A stretch of DNA of 64,000 nucleotides. Origin: Poa pratensis (Eukaryota; Streptophyta; Magnoliopsida; Poales; Poaceae). This document shows positions 52,075-63,937 of the stretch, one piece after another. The position numbers and the translations under genes are program-made. The notes under the pieces were generated by a model. It searched no databases. It had not been told where the DNA came from and saw only the letters and a program-made list of their open reading frames with translations. Where the stretch lies: NCBI GenBank assembly GCA_947311845.1, contig CAMZMU010000034.1, positions 85,418,325 through 85,482,324 of the forward strand. Direction: 5' to 3'. Each line of letters begins with the position of its first letter. Position 1 is the stretch's first letter.

Positions 52075-53954
52075 GTGCACTTTTGCATTGATAGTCTCCA
52101 AAAGAAGGAGTCATTCCAGTGGCTCAAACACGTCGTGATGTTTCCTGATGGTTATTGTTCCAATATAAGTAACGGAGTCAATCTTGGAACGGGAAAAGTC
52201 ACTGGGCTCAAGAGTCACAACTATCATATATGGATTGAGCGGTTGATGCTGGTGATGGTTCGAGGGTATCTCCCCGATCGTGTCTGGCGAGTGCTTGCGG
52301 AGTTGAGCCATTTCTTCCGCACGCTCTGTGAGAAGCAGATATGTCCCCTGATTATTGGGAAGCTGCATAATCTTGTGCCGGAGTTGCTATGCAAGTTAGA
52401 GATGATCATTCCGCCAGGCTTCTTTGTTCCGATGGCACATCTCGTTGTGCATCTCGCGAACGAGGCACTCTTGGGTGGACCAGTGCAGTTTCGTTGGCAG
52501 TTTTGTATTGAGAGAGAGTTTATGTATATTCGAAACATAACTGGAAACAAAGCTAAGATTGAAGCATGCATAGCTGAGGCAACAATACTTCGGGAGATGG
52601 CAGACGCCGTGACAACGTACTATCCCGTTGATGTTCCCACTCAGCAAAACCCGGTCTCTCGGTACAATGTGGATGAGCCCAAGCTTGACCCCAAGCTCCT
52701 CCTCTTCCAATGTTCCGGTGGCAAGGCCGGTGGCGGTGTAAAATATACCTTGACCAAGGAAGAGAAGGATTGCATAATGCTCAATGTGCTTATGAACAGG
52801 ACGGAAGTAGCCGGTTTCATCAGGTAAAATGGTGAACAAATTACTTTGCAACTAATAACTCGGTTTCGGTCTAATACATATTTTCTCCTTTTAGCCAATT
52901 CAAGCATGAACAGTGGTCAGGAATGGAGGAGCCCTCTACCGCGGAGCTGGACACTCTTCTGAACGTGGGTGCTCCCGGAGGAAAAAAATTGTGTCTTGGT
53001 TCAGGGAAAAAGTAATGTGACTTGTCCCTCTTACCTTGCAATCTGTGACTTGTCCCTCTTATTACACATAACTAACACACAAAACAATTTGAACTGTACT
53101 TGTAGGGAGATGATCCCAACGTTGAGATGACGGATGAATTGAAATGTGTTTCCCAAGGTTTTAACCGTACCGTCATGAAGTATGAGAAGTATGATGTGAA
53201 TGGGAACCGCTTCCATACAGAGGATCACCAGAAGAGTCGGCCGAATGCAAAAACTATAAATACTGGGGTCTTCACCAAAGGATCCAGAGGAGCCGATTGA
53301 GCCGATTACGTAGATTACTACGGAAGGTTAGAGAAGGTATACGAGCTGACGTTCAATGGTACGAACGTAGAACTCAAGCTCGTTGTTTTCAAGTGCCACT
53401 GGTTCGACCCACACACTGGACAACACGGTGGACAGAGAAGTGACCCTTCCATTGGGTTAGTTGAAGTTAAGCCTTCAACCACCTACAGCGGAGCCGATGT
53501 GTTTATTGTTGCTCACCAAGCCAAGCAAGTTTATTATTTGCCCTACCCATGCTAGAAAGAGAACCTCAAGGGCTGGGAAGTCGTGTTCCGTGTATCGCCA
53601 CATAATAAGCTACCCATGCCCTCCGCCGACGATTACAACAACATTGACCCTAAAACATACGAGGAAATTTTCTATCAAGAGCAAGAGGACTTTGGGGACT
53701 TTGCCTTACAAGCGGGTGGTCTTGAGTACCTCGAGAACGATGCACACACTCGTGGTGAGTCAGTGGTGGATCTGAAGGAAATAGATATGCTCTCGAAGTT
53801 AAATGCGGACAATGACAACGATGACGAGCCTCCACCGTGCGAGGAGCCTCCAACCTACTACTCACGTGATAGTGATACCTACTACTCACGTGACAGTGAT
53901 AGTGATAGTGAGAATGAGAACGAACTTAATTATGAGAGTGATGATTCGAGGTGA
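52075..53954 (+). pseudogene. C-terminal part of a second CACTA TNP2-type transposase gene
   Basis: 52075-52827 is open for 250 codons and carries a DUF4218 domain (LPDRVWRVLAELSHFFRTLC, LVVHLANEALLGGPV, WQFCIEREF). 52897-53020 continues in another exon or frame. 53105-53954 holds the DUF4216 domain (NTGVFTKGSRGA, YYGRLEKVYELTFNG, LVVFKCHWFDP) and an acidic tail rich in D, E and S. Stop codons near 53300 and 53555 and frame changes break it. The N-terminal TNP2 catalytic core is absent; the CACTA element at 50705-52064 and the 353-bp array occupy that place. Opposite in orientation to the TNP2 gene at 40.6-43.7 kb. Confidence 0.85.
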
Positions 53955-54143
53955 CGTCTTTTATGTCTTTATGCTTCTTAATTGCATTACGTCTTTATCC
54001 TTAGTGTCTACATTTTATTATGTCTTTATGCTTTAGTATTTATTTTTCAACATGCTTCTTAATTGCATTACGTCTTTATCCTTAGTGTCTACATTTTATT
54101 ATGTCTTTATGCTTACTTGTTTTCTCTTTCTTAATGCAGGTGA

Positions 54144-56538
54144 TTGAACAATATGAGCCAAGGAAAGGAAAGCTCGGCGACCGTGCATAGTAGGCTGCGC
54201 CGAGAGAAGCCGTTAGTAGTTAGACGAAGTGACCGAGGAGCAGTTCCCAATCCGCGTTACCCCCCCCCCCCCCCCTTCTGGCGATGCGCGAGGAGCACGA
54301 GGACGAGGTGGAGCACGAGCTGGAGGACGAGGTGGAGGAGACGTGGAGCGTCCACCCTCCGCTTCTGGCGACGTGGGTTCCGAGTTGCCCTCCGCTTCTG
54401 GCGACGTGGCTACCCAGTTGCAGTCGGAGGACGAGGCGGAGACCAAGTCTAGACACGAGGTGGAGGTGGAGCACGAGGAGGAGGTGGAGCACGAGGAGGA
54501 GGTGGAGGCGGCGCCGAAGCTTAAGCGGTGTCGTGGCGAAGCGGGAGTCCCCGACGAGGCCCAGGAGCCTAAAAGCGAGGAGGCGAAACCCATCATTGTT
54601 CCTAACAAAATTGAGTAAGTACTAATTTTGTAATTTTGAACATGTAATTTCATTTTGGTCATAACAATTTAATATATGTACTAATGTTTGATTATTGTGC
54701 ATCAATTGGACATGGCCAGCCCCGATTCCCCGCGAACCTGGGAGCTTGCCTGGAGCTCTGATTAGGAAATTTTGGCCGGGCTTCTACAAGACGGTCCCCG
54801 ACGGCGAGACCAAGGTAGCTTATTGTTGGGCGGACTATGAGGTTGCCCCGTCCCCGGGCTTCGCGTCAGCTGTTGACGCCGTGATCACCAAGTTTTGGGT
54901 AAGACATATTTTTCGAGTTCCGTTCATAGTTTATGACCCCACCGTGCTAACTCATGACTCTCACAATTTTTTTATACATGGTTGAAGCGGCATTTTCGGG
55001 TGTTGGACGAGCATGGGGAAATCGCGGGGCCCACTTTGCGTGCTCATTGTGTGAGGTTGACACGACAGCAATTCTACAACCAAAAGCATACGACCGCCAA
55101 TCAGTTCATGTCTGAGAAGAAGGGCAAGAGGGCCCTAAAGAAGGACAATGTCAAGACGCCACCGGCGATGACGAAGGCGGATTACATGTCGGTAAGTAAA
55201 CTGTCAATGAAATTCTATATTGCTGCTAAGTTGCCATTGCATTATCTCTTCTTGAATTGGATTTTCAGATTATGCCCTACTGGGCTGACAACAAAGAAGA
55301 CGCATGGGAGGCGTTGGTTTGGAGGTGGGTCGGGGAAGACCGCGAGTTCAACGCCGTGAGCCAGCAGAACAAGAAGAACCGAGGCACCGAGGGAACACAC
55401 AGTGGGGGAAACCGCAACCACCACCGCTTTAAGAAAAAGCTGGTATATACATACATGGAACGACCTGCATTTATTTTCCCGTCATGCTCCTACTTGGTAC
55501 GCATAACATTTCTTTTCGTGATGCAGGAGGCCGAGACCGGGAGGAGAAAACTCACATGGAAACGTGGATAACCCCTTGAGAGAGGAGGTCGACGAGAACT
55601 CGGTGGTCCAGTCGGGGCACGGAAGGAAGCATGGTCGTAATCGCGTTCTTGAGAAGGTGGTCAAGCCTACCTCCAGCTTCACACGTCTCCGAGCTACCCT
55701 CCCTGAAGACACCCCCCCCCCCCCTTATCCCGCCTCATCCACAGCCTCGTCCATCCACCTCCACCGATGTAAGTTTTTCTCATTTTCATCCTCTTTCCGA
55801 CATTCGTTCCTGCATGGCTAAGTTGACGAGATTCATTATTTTTGAAATCGTAGGACGATTTTGAGGCGGCCTACGCTTCCGCTCATGCGGAGTATCAGGA
55901 GGCCCATCGCGAGTGGGAGGCGAAGCACCTGGCCCACGTCTCCTTCACAAAGTTCATGAACGCTGTAAGTTTCAACCTTTATTTTTGCAAAATATGACAA
56001 GTCCCACTTACCTAGTTTGAACCTTTATTTTTGCAACGCCTGACATCTAAACTATCTTGTAGGCGTTGATTAAATTTTTTGCCACTGGAGAACGGCCGGA
56101 AGTCCCTCCTGAGGAGCCTCCTGAGGCGGGGCCGTGTCCACTGTTTCCATCGAAGGACCAGTTCGCTCTCACCTACTACTCATCGACCCGGTAAGTTCTT
56201 TGCTAAACCACTGCTTACCGCTTTCCTTTGCCTCGCAAGTTGCTAACTCTTGCTCAAACATGTAGTGAACGGGATGTTCGGAGAACCCACACTTTGGTAC
56301 TGCCTCGCCGGGTTCGCGTGAGATCATGTCGTCTGATCTCGATGCTGGTTGTTCGCGTGCCGCATCGCCGGGTTCGTGTGAGATCACACCGGTACATCAC
56401 GGTGGTCCTTCTCCTGGTGCTTCGCGTGCTGCTTCGCCTGGTGCTTCGCCTTCTTCTGGTGGTTCTATTGCTGCGCCGAACCGTGGGTCGCCTTTTCTCA
56501 CCCAGGGAGACATGGGGTACACCCCGTCGCCGCCTTAG
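54144..56538 (+). pseudogene. CACTA second ORF, Transposase_24 (PF03004)-like
   Basis: After an acidic, low-complexity N-terminal region (54229-54617, EDEAETKSRHEVEVEHEEE-type), probable exons follow. 54715-54895 reads REPGSLPGALIRKFWPGFYK. 54980-55190 has RHFRVLDEHGEIAGPTLRAH. 55267-55435 has YWADNKEDAWEALVWRWV and VSQQNKKNRGT...HSGGN, the typical 'W..LV..W.....F...S..NK.NR......H..GS' core. Later pieces to 56538 are rich in Pro, Ser and Gly. Introns with GT-AG borders seem likely (for example after 54617). Such proteins bind the subterminal repeats of CACTA elements. Poly-C tracts at 54260-54275 and 55712-55724 probably disrupt frames. Confidence 0.65.
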
Positions 56539-56769
56539 ATGTAGGGCTTTTGGCCTCTAGACATTTAGCTTGATGTATCTATACTATGATATAGCATTTT
56601 GCCTCTATGTGTGTATCTACACTATGATATAGCATTTTGCTTGATGATATTGCTTGTGATCATGTTTGTGATGATATATATCCTATGTGTGATCTTCCTG
56701 TAATTTCTGATATTTTTTGCTGCCATTTTTCTGCAAAACCGAGCTGCTGGAGAATTTTAAAAAAATCTG

Positions 56770-57136
56770 ACACACCTATGCCGACGGCTAGCTACCTCAG
56801 TGACCAATTGGTCATGGCTAATGTCGTCGGCATAGGTGCTCTTCCTGGAGCTGCCAGACGCCGCCACGTGTCCAGGCAAAGCCGACGACTTTGCTGTCGG
56901 CGTAGGTCCATCCTGAGGCACTGGCCGTCGTGGGCCCCACCTCGCATACGCCGACGGTTTCTACGCCGACGGCTTGTTTCCGGCCGTCGGCAGAGGCAAC
57001 ACCGACGGTTTTTTTCTTTGCGGACGGCCTGCTGACCTATGCCTACAGGGACCTATGCCGACCGAGCTAAGCCGACGGCTTATGGGCATTAACCGACGGC
57101 AAAAAGCCGTCGGCGTAGAACCTCGTTCCTGTAGTG
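56770..57136 (+). mobile_element. CACTA right terminus with GCCGACGGC subterminal repeats
   Basis: Many GCCGACGGC / GCCGTCGGC motifs in both orientations lead to the end, which reads inward as CACTACAGGAACGAGG. Homology to copy C of the segmental duplication resumes at the next base (GATGTCCATGAG at 57137), which fixes the boundary. The matching left end was not found in the window. Confidence 0.85.
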
Positions 57137-58354
57137 GATGTCCATGAGACGACGGATAACAATTAACGAACCCAGTGCGTGATGACTTGACAAGGCAAAG
57201 ATTGCCCATCGGTGCAGGTGTTGACCTTGATTATCGCACATGACAATCTGACATCGATCTAGGTACGAAAAAAATCAAGTGTCTGATGTGTTCATCGACG
57301 ACCAGGGCAACAAGATCCGAGGACGTGTATAGGTACAATGATCTTCCACGAAATCTGAAACCAACGACTCTGTCGCCAAGCAAAGCTCGCAGTGCAAGGG
57401 TCGTGCCCTGTAGGGCGGTCCTTCTCGTCTCTTGATCATGATCGATGTTGAGGTGATGACGGAAAACAGTTAACGCGCCCTCCGTGATCGAGCCCGGCGC
57501 GCGATAACTGGATATGGCAAAAATTGCCCCTGTTCTTCACCTCGTTGGATAATGGAGATTATGCATTGCACGTACGCAGTGCGATTTTTCTTCATCATTT
57601 CTGCTGGATGCCATGCCACGTACGTACGTACCCATCTTTCAGAGTGGAACTGGCGTGCCGGGAACATCTACAGAGAGAGTTGGAGATCGGGTTCTTGTCT
57701 CCCATCATGCGTACAAGATGGTTGAAAGTAAACGGCACTTGTTTTCATAATTAATGTGAAGACTAGTGACCATTGCAACGGGGATCAGACGAGCTGACCG
57801 CCGTGGTTGGGCACCAGACTCTCCGGAGAAAAATGGCAGGGGGCAGAAGGGTCATTAGTAATGCATCCGTGGAAGGTTCTATATGTGTTTGGCTGCAGTT
57901 TATGGTTAGGAATAAGATAACCGAACGAGGAGGCATGGTAGTTGCCTAGGGTGCAAGATATGCGAGTACTACGTCGCAACAACTGCATTCCTTCCTTCCG
58001 GGCGTGCCGTGCTTCTGTTCAGTGTTGACATTAATCAGCTGTCGATCCTAGCTAGTACGTAAGTTGTTGCGCGTGTTGCATTATAGTATTTGATGGATCA
58101 GATTGGTCAAGGATTTGCAGATAAGGTCGTTCCAGCGAACTGAAGCGCGCTGCCTCAGCTGTGCTACCAACCTACAGCTCGTAACTGCCAACGAAATTCT
58201 CTGGAGATGGAGCAAAAACCCCTACGATAATGGCAAAGATCTCGGAGATCTTTGAGAAAGCAAAAGCAGCAACCAACACCCTATCCACTACTACTGCCCA
58301 ACAGCCGAGTTGGATCATCATCCGTCCGGCCAGCTGCACCACAATGGCTGATAA

Positions 58355-59813
58355 GAGCATCTCCAAGCGGAGGCCCCAAACCCTCCCCAAACGTCCGGGC
58401 GGACCGCCCGGACAGGGTTTGGCCCAAAAACGGCGACCCAACGGAGGCCCCCATAGCCTGCCCAAACGTCCGAGCGGTCCGGCACACCCCAAACCCAGTC
58501 CATATCTGGGGCGGATTTGGGGGCGCCCGGGCGCGCCCGGACGCGTCCGCCCCGCACTCGCTGACAGTGCGGACCCACGCGTCGGATAGAAGACTGACCG
58601 GCGAAGTAGGCTGACCGGCGGCGTCCACGCGTCCAGTGGCTCGTCGGCGCAATAAAAACTTCCTCACCCTCTCCGCCCCGATTCAACTCCAATCCCCACT
58701 CACATCGACAATGTCGGAGAGCTCCGGGAGCTTCGACTGGGAAGAGACGGTGGCGGATGCGGAGAGTGCGGCGCCGGCGGTGGAGAAGCCGCTCGACGAC
58801 GACGACCAAGAGAAAGAGCTCGCCTTGCGCCTCGGCATCCTCCGCTCGCTGGAGGATGTTCGAGGCCCGTCGAAGCCTGCGGCCAGTGGCCAGTGCAGCC
58901 GCTGGTCATCTCCGGCGGCCGGAAGATCTGCGCCGGGCCCCCGCCGCTGGTCATCTCCGACGGCCGGAAGATCTGCGCCGGGCCCCAGCCGCCGCGCTAG
59001 GGTTTCCTCCTCCGCCCCACCGCGCCGGGCCCCGCCGTTCCAGGCACCGCCTGGGTGGAGGATGATACCGGATGGGGCTGGATGGAGGCTGGTGGAGGCT
59101 CCATCACCTCCGCCGCAGCGGGCGCCGGAGACGATTGGCCGCGCGTTCCGCGGGGCCAGGCGGGCCGGCAGGACCGTCAGGGAGGCGGCGGCCATCGTTG
59201 GGGCCGACGAGGAACTCCCACTGGATGTGGTCAAGGTCTCCCTCACCTCCGCCGAGACGGACAGCCGTCGCCGCCGGCGTAAGAACCAAGAAGCTCTGGA
59301 GGCGGCCATCGAGCTGTCGAAGAAGGAGGCGGAAGAGAAGAAGAAGGTGGCGGCGTCCAATGCGAGCCGCCACGCGCAGGAGCAAGCCCGCGCCGTGCGG
59401 ATCCTCGCCGGAAAGGTCGACGACAACGACGAGGCCGAGGAGGATCCGTACTTCGCCTTCCGCAAGCGCTTCAAGGACGACGCCGCCGGCGGCTCCGGCA
59501 AGGGCAAATCTCCGATGTGTGATTTCTCCATTTTATATGTTTTACTTTTGTAGTATCTTGTATCTATGTCTGTCCGACGAACTTCTATCCGACTTTTGTA
59601 GTATCTATGTCAATGAAATTTGCTACCTATCGATCTATGTATGTGCATTGATCTACGTTGCATGTTTGTGCATGGTTTTGGGGGTTTCGTTTTGGGGGGT
59701 GACGGCTGGAATGGCTCTCTTTTGGGGGTGACCAGTCGCTGTCCGCGGACATGCCCGGGCGTGTCCGCGGACAGTTTGGGGGCCAATTTTGGCAAGTGTG
59801 GTTGGAGATGCTC
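58355..59813 (+). mobile_element. PIF/Harbinger-like non-autonomous element, 1459 bp, TSD TAA
   Basis: The inverted ends GAGCATCTCCAA and TTGGAGATGCTC are flanked by TAA at 58352-58354 and 59814-59816, the target type of PIF/Harbinger elements. Copy A (near 33340) has the uninterrupted GCTGATAATGAATG. The element is GC-rich on the left and carries one ORF. No DDE transposase is seen. Confidence 0.9.
58711..59553 (+). CDS. Hypothetical protein carried by the PIF/Harbinger-like element, 280 aa
   Basis: The ATG at 58711 begins MSESSGSFDWEE. The longer open frame upstream lacks an ATG. The protein is acidic at the start. Residues about 65-100 hold a duplicated RWSSP(A/T)AGRSAPGP motif, and a proline/arginine-rich linker follows. 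Next comes a segment with IVGADEELPLDVVKVSLTS. The C-terminal half is a charged, probable coiled-coil, rich in Lys, Glu and Arg (KNQEALEAAIELSKKEAEEK). It ends in a hydrophobic tail that may be fortuitous. I do not recognise the family and see no catalytic motif. It could be a captured host gene or an accessory transposon protein. The intact frame suggests recent arrival. Confidence 0.5.
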   Translation: MSESSGSFDWEETVADAESAAPAVEKPLDDDDQEKELALRLGILRSLEDVRGPSKPAASGQCSRWSSPAAGRSAPGPRRWSSPTAGRSAPGPSRRARVSSSAPPRRAPPFQAPPGWRMIPDGAGWRLVEAPSPPPQRAPETIGRAFRGARRAGRTVREAAAIVGADEELPLDVVKVSLTSAETDSRRRRRKNQEALEAAIELSKKEAEEKKKVAASNASRHAQEQARAVRILAGKVDDNDEAEEDPYFAFRKRFKDDAAGGSGKGKSPMCDFSILYVLLL

Positions 59814-59923
59814 TAATGAATGATCGTTCCCGGATGCCGGGACAAAACGGGTTCAGTGAGCAGCTCGAGTCAGTCAACGTGGCACAGCCAGCTAAAGATA
59901 GTCTTCGTACAGCATCACCGGTA

Positions 59924-60056
59924 TAGCGTCACTCCTTCCCGAGCAAGAGTTTGTGCACTTGTAACGGTTTTCGGTCGGTTCCTCGCTAATGGACCGGTCA
60001 ATCTTCTCCTACTTTTTTAATAAAATGAGGCAATGTTGTCCGTTTTGTTAAAAAAA
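59924..60056 (+). mobile_element. 5'-truncated LINE-type insertion, 133 bp, TSD ACCGGTA
   Basis: ACCGGTA occurs at 59917-59923 and 60057-60063. The insert ends with AATAAAATGAGGCAATGTTG..., then a poly-A run. Copy A (about 33435-33445) holds the empty site CATCACCGGTACTAGCG. The poly-A tail and 7-bp duplication indicate target-primed reverse transcription. Confidence 0.88.
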
Positions 60057-60859
60057 ACCGGTACTAGCGTCTAGCAGCTGGTCTGGTCGGACGGCTCCCT
60101 CCCAAAGTGACAAGAACAGGAGTGCGAACCGCGAAAGCAGAAGACGGCATTGCCAATGAGATCAAGTCGCAGGAATTGAAGTTAATTATGGCCGGACTTT
60201 GCGTTTCAGTTTGGCAGCAGGTACAGTCCATGCCGTCCGCCGCGAGCGAGAAAGTTGACCAGAGAGGCCGGCAGCCGGCAGCGGCCGTGCCGGCGGCAAG
60301 CCAACGGATAACATCGACCAGCGTGGCCACCACCACCAGTATGCGGGGCTTGTGTGGAGGATTAGCGGCGGTGTGTCGGTCCAGCAGGAAAATTCAAGCA
60401 TTTCGGCGCAAGAAAGCGGGCGGATCAGCGTGCGTAGATTAGACAGACATTATATCAGAGTGAGATGAGGCGTGCACCTGCCTTGCCTGCCGACATGCCA
60501 TGGCCGCATAGGGTGGAGTCCAACGCAATGCAAGAACCTACGCCTCGGTACGGGCCACAAATGCCGCGCAATGCTCTGCTATTATTCTATGCTAGTGCAT
60601 GCATCTGGATCAGACCTGGAGCACGTCCTTTCTCAGGCAAGACCATCATGTTTGCGGTGCGGTGCAGACGTGCAGTGCGTGAACCTGTTCGGCGAACGGT
60701 CTGGTGGTTCTTGGACACCTCGCCTGATCTTATAAGTTTCGACCTAAAAATTCACAAACCTGATCAATACTAAACATCAAATTAATTTTAAAAACTAACA
60801 CTCAACTTGTAAATTGTTAGCTAAAATCCATAGTTAAAAACGTGGATGAAGCATGGTCA

Positions 60860-61200
60860 AAGTGGGTGCTTATTTGGGGCGCTACCCGTACCCACGATAG
60901 GGTAGCGCCCTTGTCTTGGACGCTACTCTACAAAAGTTGTAATTTCAGACCCCTGTTACTTTTGATCTACAAATTCAAATGACGTGACTCTTTTTTTCTA
61001 TGTGTCACAAATAAAATTATCTTTCCAATGCCACCAGTCTCATGATGGTTAGACAAGTAAATATTTTTTTGTGAATTAATTGCTTATGTTAGTTTATATT
61101 TGAATGTTTAGACGATTTCGAAAACGTGGCTGTGAAAGAAGATTTTGTCCAAAATCTAGAACAACTGGAGTACTGTGAAGAGCCAAATAAGCACCCACTT
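60860..61200. repeat. MITE-like inverted-repeat element, copy B
   Basis: The ends AAGTGGGTGCTTATTTGG and CCAAATAAGCACCCACTT are perfect inverted repeats. An inner hairpin GGGCGCTACCC...GGGTAGCGCCC is also perfect here. Equivalent to 34248-34588 in copy A, so it came before the duplication. Confidence 0.6.
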
Positions 61201-63084
61201 GTTGGCAGGGATATAGCACCCCAGTTAAGGGCGCTATCATGTGGAGGGTTGGACGCTACCGAAAAGAGTTAGATTCGAAATTATTTTTGAAATGTTCATT
61301 TTGTGTTTAATTTTGGTCACAGGGTCAGTTTTGTGGATTTTCACACGGAGTGACGTACTTTTCAGTCTTCAGCAAAGAGGTTGGCCCACAAGAAGAGATC
61401 CAACCAACGCACCATCTCAATCTCTAGCGCTAGTTTCTTGGAGAGGATGAGGCGTCTTTTCCGAGTCGTCGTTGCCCGTCAACATCATGTCATCCCAGGA
61501 ACACACGATTTCTGTTAGTATCAGTAGGGTGCACGAGGCTAATTTGCTCGACCGATTCTTCGGTTCATTTCACCTTACACAGGCAGTGATGGAGCTGTGT
61601 TTGGCCTCGATCGGTTCCGTGGCAGAACCGTTCCTGGCGTGGAACCGTGAAACGCGGCACGAACACGAACCAGATTGAGAGGTTGAAAATCAAAACTCGG
61701 TTGAACTGATTATGCACGCACGTGTCGATCGCCGGGAACCACCCAAAGGTAGTAGCGCTAGTTGATAAGCTCAGTGCGACGGACGTAGATGACCGGGACG
61801 TCCGGTCGTCGTCTCCGGCAAAGACGGCCGCCCGGCTGGGGACGTGGAACAACGTGCGTCATAGTTGACCCCACTCCCCGGCCGGCGAGCACTGATCGAA
61901 GAGGAGCATGCAACGGGACGCTGGTCACTCTCACCGGACACAGATCGAACAAGGCAAGACGAATTACGCGCTGCAGCTACAAAGGCCCAACGTGTATAAC
62001 ACCTCCACGATCGACGACCATGAGTCCATGCCAACTATTGCCGTATTTTTATTCCGATTATACTTCAGTAGGCGTGTAAAACAAGTAGTAGTATATCCAA
62101 AAAAGGGTGAGCACAACTGACGTGCGTAGTGCTAACCTTATCTATTCTGACGGTGTAGTTACTCGGATTCCCAGCTAATCTGCCTTCGTTTACGAGCTGT
62201 TGCTTCTAAATTAGCTGCGTGCAACACCATCCCGATCCATGCATGTCGAGACCTGGTCTGTTTAAATACAGCAAAACACTGCCTTCACGTTCTGGGAATG
62301 CCCTGCCCCGGGCCTCACCTTGATCTTCATTGTATTACGTACTGTGGCGCTAAGGGATTAGGTTTGCTGCTTTTGCTAGGTCGTTACCTAATTCGATCAC
62401 CAGAGCGGTCCCCCAAAGAGCCAAAAGGATACACAGAGTAGGACCGGCAGTATATTATCCAGTACCAAAAAGGAGTAGATTAGAGATTTCTTGCACGGAG
62501 CTCCAGTGCTCCTGTCACTTTCAAAAAATTAAAAAATATATTGAAAAGTTTCAAACAATCTGAAATCGATGATATATCCTATAGATTACAACATGAAATA
62601 GTTTGTATTTCGACCTACACAAATGACAAATTTACATATGTGATTATAGTTAACAATGTATAGTTTCAAGTCTACAATTTTTGCCTGTTTCTAGTATGCA
62701 GCATAGAGAACATGCGTGATTTTTTCAAATTTTTTTGAAGTTTTTAATGCATTTTCTGAATTTTTTAAAGTGGCGGGAGCACCGTAGCTCAGCTCGGGAG
62801 AAAAACCACTTTCCGAAAGAAGTACTGCTACATTCCATGCCATGCATGCTTATTTTGATTATGTTATCCGCCCGGTAGTAGGATATGACCTTTTTACAGA
62901 TCTTGCGCTTTGCTTTCTGGTAGTAGGATTTGACCTTTTTACAGATCTTGCGCTTCGCTTTCTGGCATTAAAGACTATCTGGACATTTCATCTCACCGAC
63001 CAGGTGTGCCAATCCGCTTGGCTTAAGCCTATAATACACGGATGAATATGAACTAATAAAGGTTTGGAATTAAAGTTAAGATCG

Positions 63085-63937
63085 AGAACTTTTTGAATTC
63101 TTTGTTACAAAAAGATGAAAAAATCTGATAAATTCATAGTTTATAAAATATGCATTGTTCACTACGGTTAGATTTATTTATTTGTAGCTCGGAATAGAAA
63201 GTATTTCATATTGAGATTTTATTGTCGGATACATGTTTGAGAACATCCAAATATTAATTATTTAACAAACTATGAACATAATTTGAAATTTAAAATAAAA
63301 TAAAGAGATCACTTGAGCTCGATAGCCGAAAATCTTGACTCAAGTCACAGCATCCCCAACCAGGCCCCCCGTGCCAGGCGGACAGTCTGCACAGGGCCCG
63401 GACAACAAACAATCGGGCACCCCAAACCCAGCCCATCTGCCGCGGCTGTCTAGCAAATTCTAAACCAGCCCATATGTGGGGCAAAATCTGGGGCCACCCG
63501 GATGACCTCACCACGTCGGATGACGCACTAGGGCCCACCTTCGTCCCCACACAAATCCACCACGTCGGCGTGCACCGACCAAACTCTAATCTCACTCCAC
63601 AGTCCACTCCGCTTCATCCCTGTCTGTTCCCCTCGTTGTCCCGTCCGCTCCTCACCCCCTCCACTCCCTCTCTGATGGCCGGAGACGACGACATGGTGCA
63701 CACATACCGGCACAGACTTTACAGGTACTCCTCATTTCCCAAATATAAATGTTCAGATATTTTAAATATAGTCTTGATATGATTTAAATGGGTGAATATA
63801 CACACTAAAACATGTTTAGATATATGTTAATGAGAAAAACCTGAAACATCTTGCACTATATCGCAGTCAATCCCGATCACCACTGATAAATACTCCTACC
63901 ATAGTATGCCGGTCATTCTCTTCTCTTGATCAAGATC
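63085..63937. other. Spacer between duplication copies B and C
   Basis: 63085-63335 is AT-rich. 63340-63720 is GC-rich, and its CCCCAAACCCAGCCCAT...CCCATATGTGGGGC text resembles the left part of the PIF-like element at 58355 (CCCCAAACCCAGTCCATATCTGGGGC). It is perhaps a diverged relative, with a short frame starting MAGDDDMV near 63675. No complete element or gene was defined. Confidence 0.45.

Larger units (their letters stand above)
57137..63084. repeat. Segmental duplication, copy B
   Basis: Aligns with copy A (26962-36702, minus insertions). Its first 60 bases are also identical or nearly so to 63938-64000, where a third copy starts about 6.8 kb further on. Near its start it contains two related sub-copies (57137-57440 and from about 57441, each with the TCTCTTGATCA.GATCGATGT lead). 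Open frames shared with copy A show no recognised domain. Confidence 0.85.

Noticed and set aside
36707..57136. One giant CACTA element bounded by these two termini
   Set aside because: Terminal sequences differ after CACTA and the flanks GTA and GAT disagree. Two opposite TNP2 genes also point to several nested elements.
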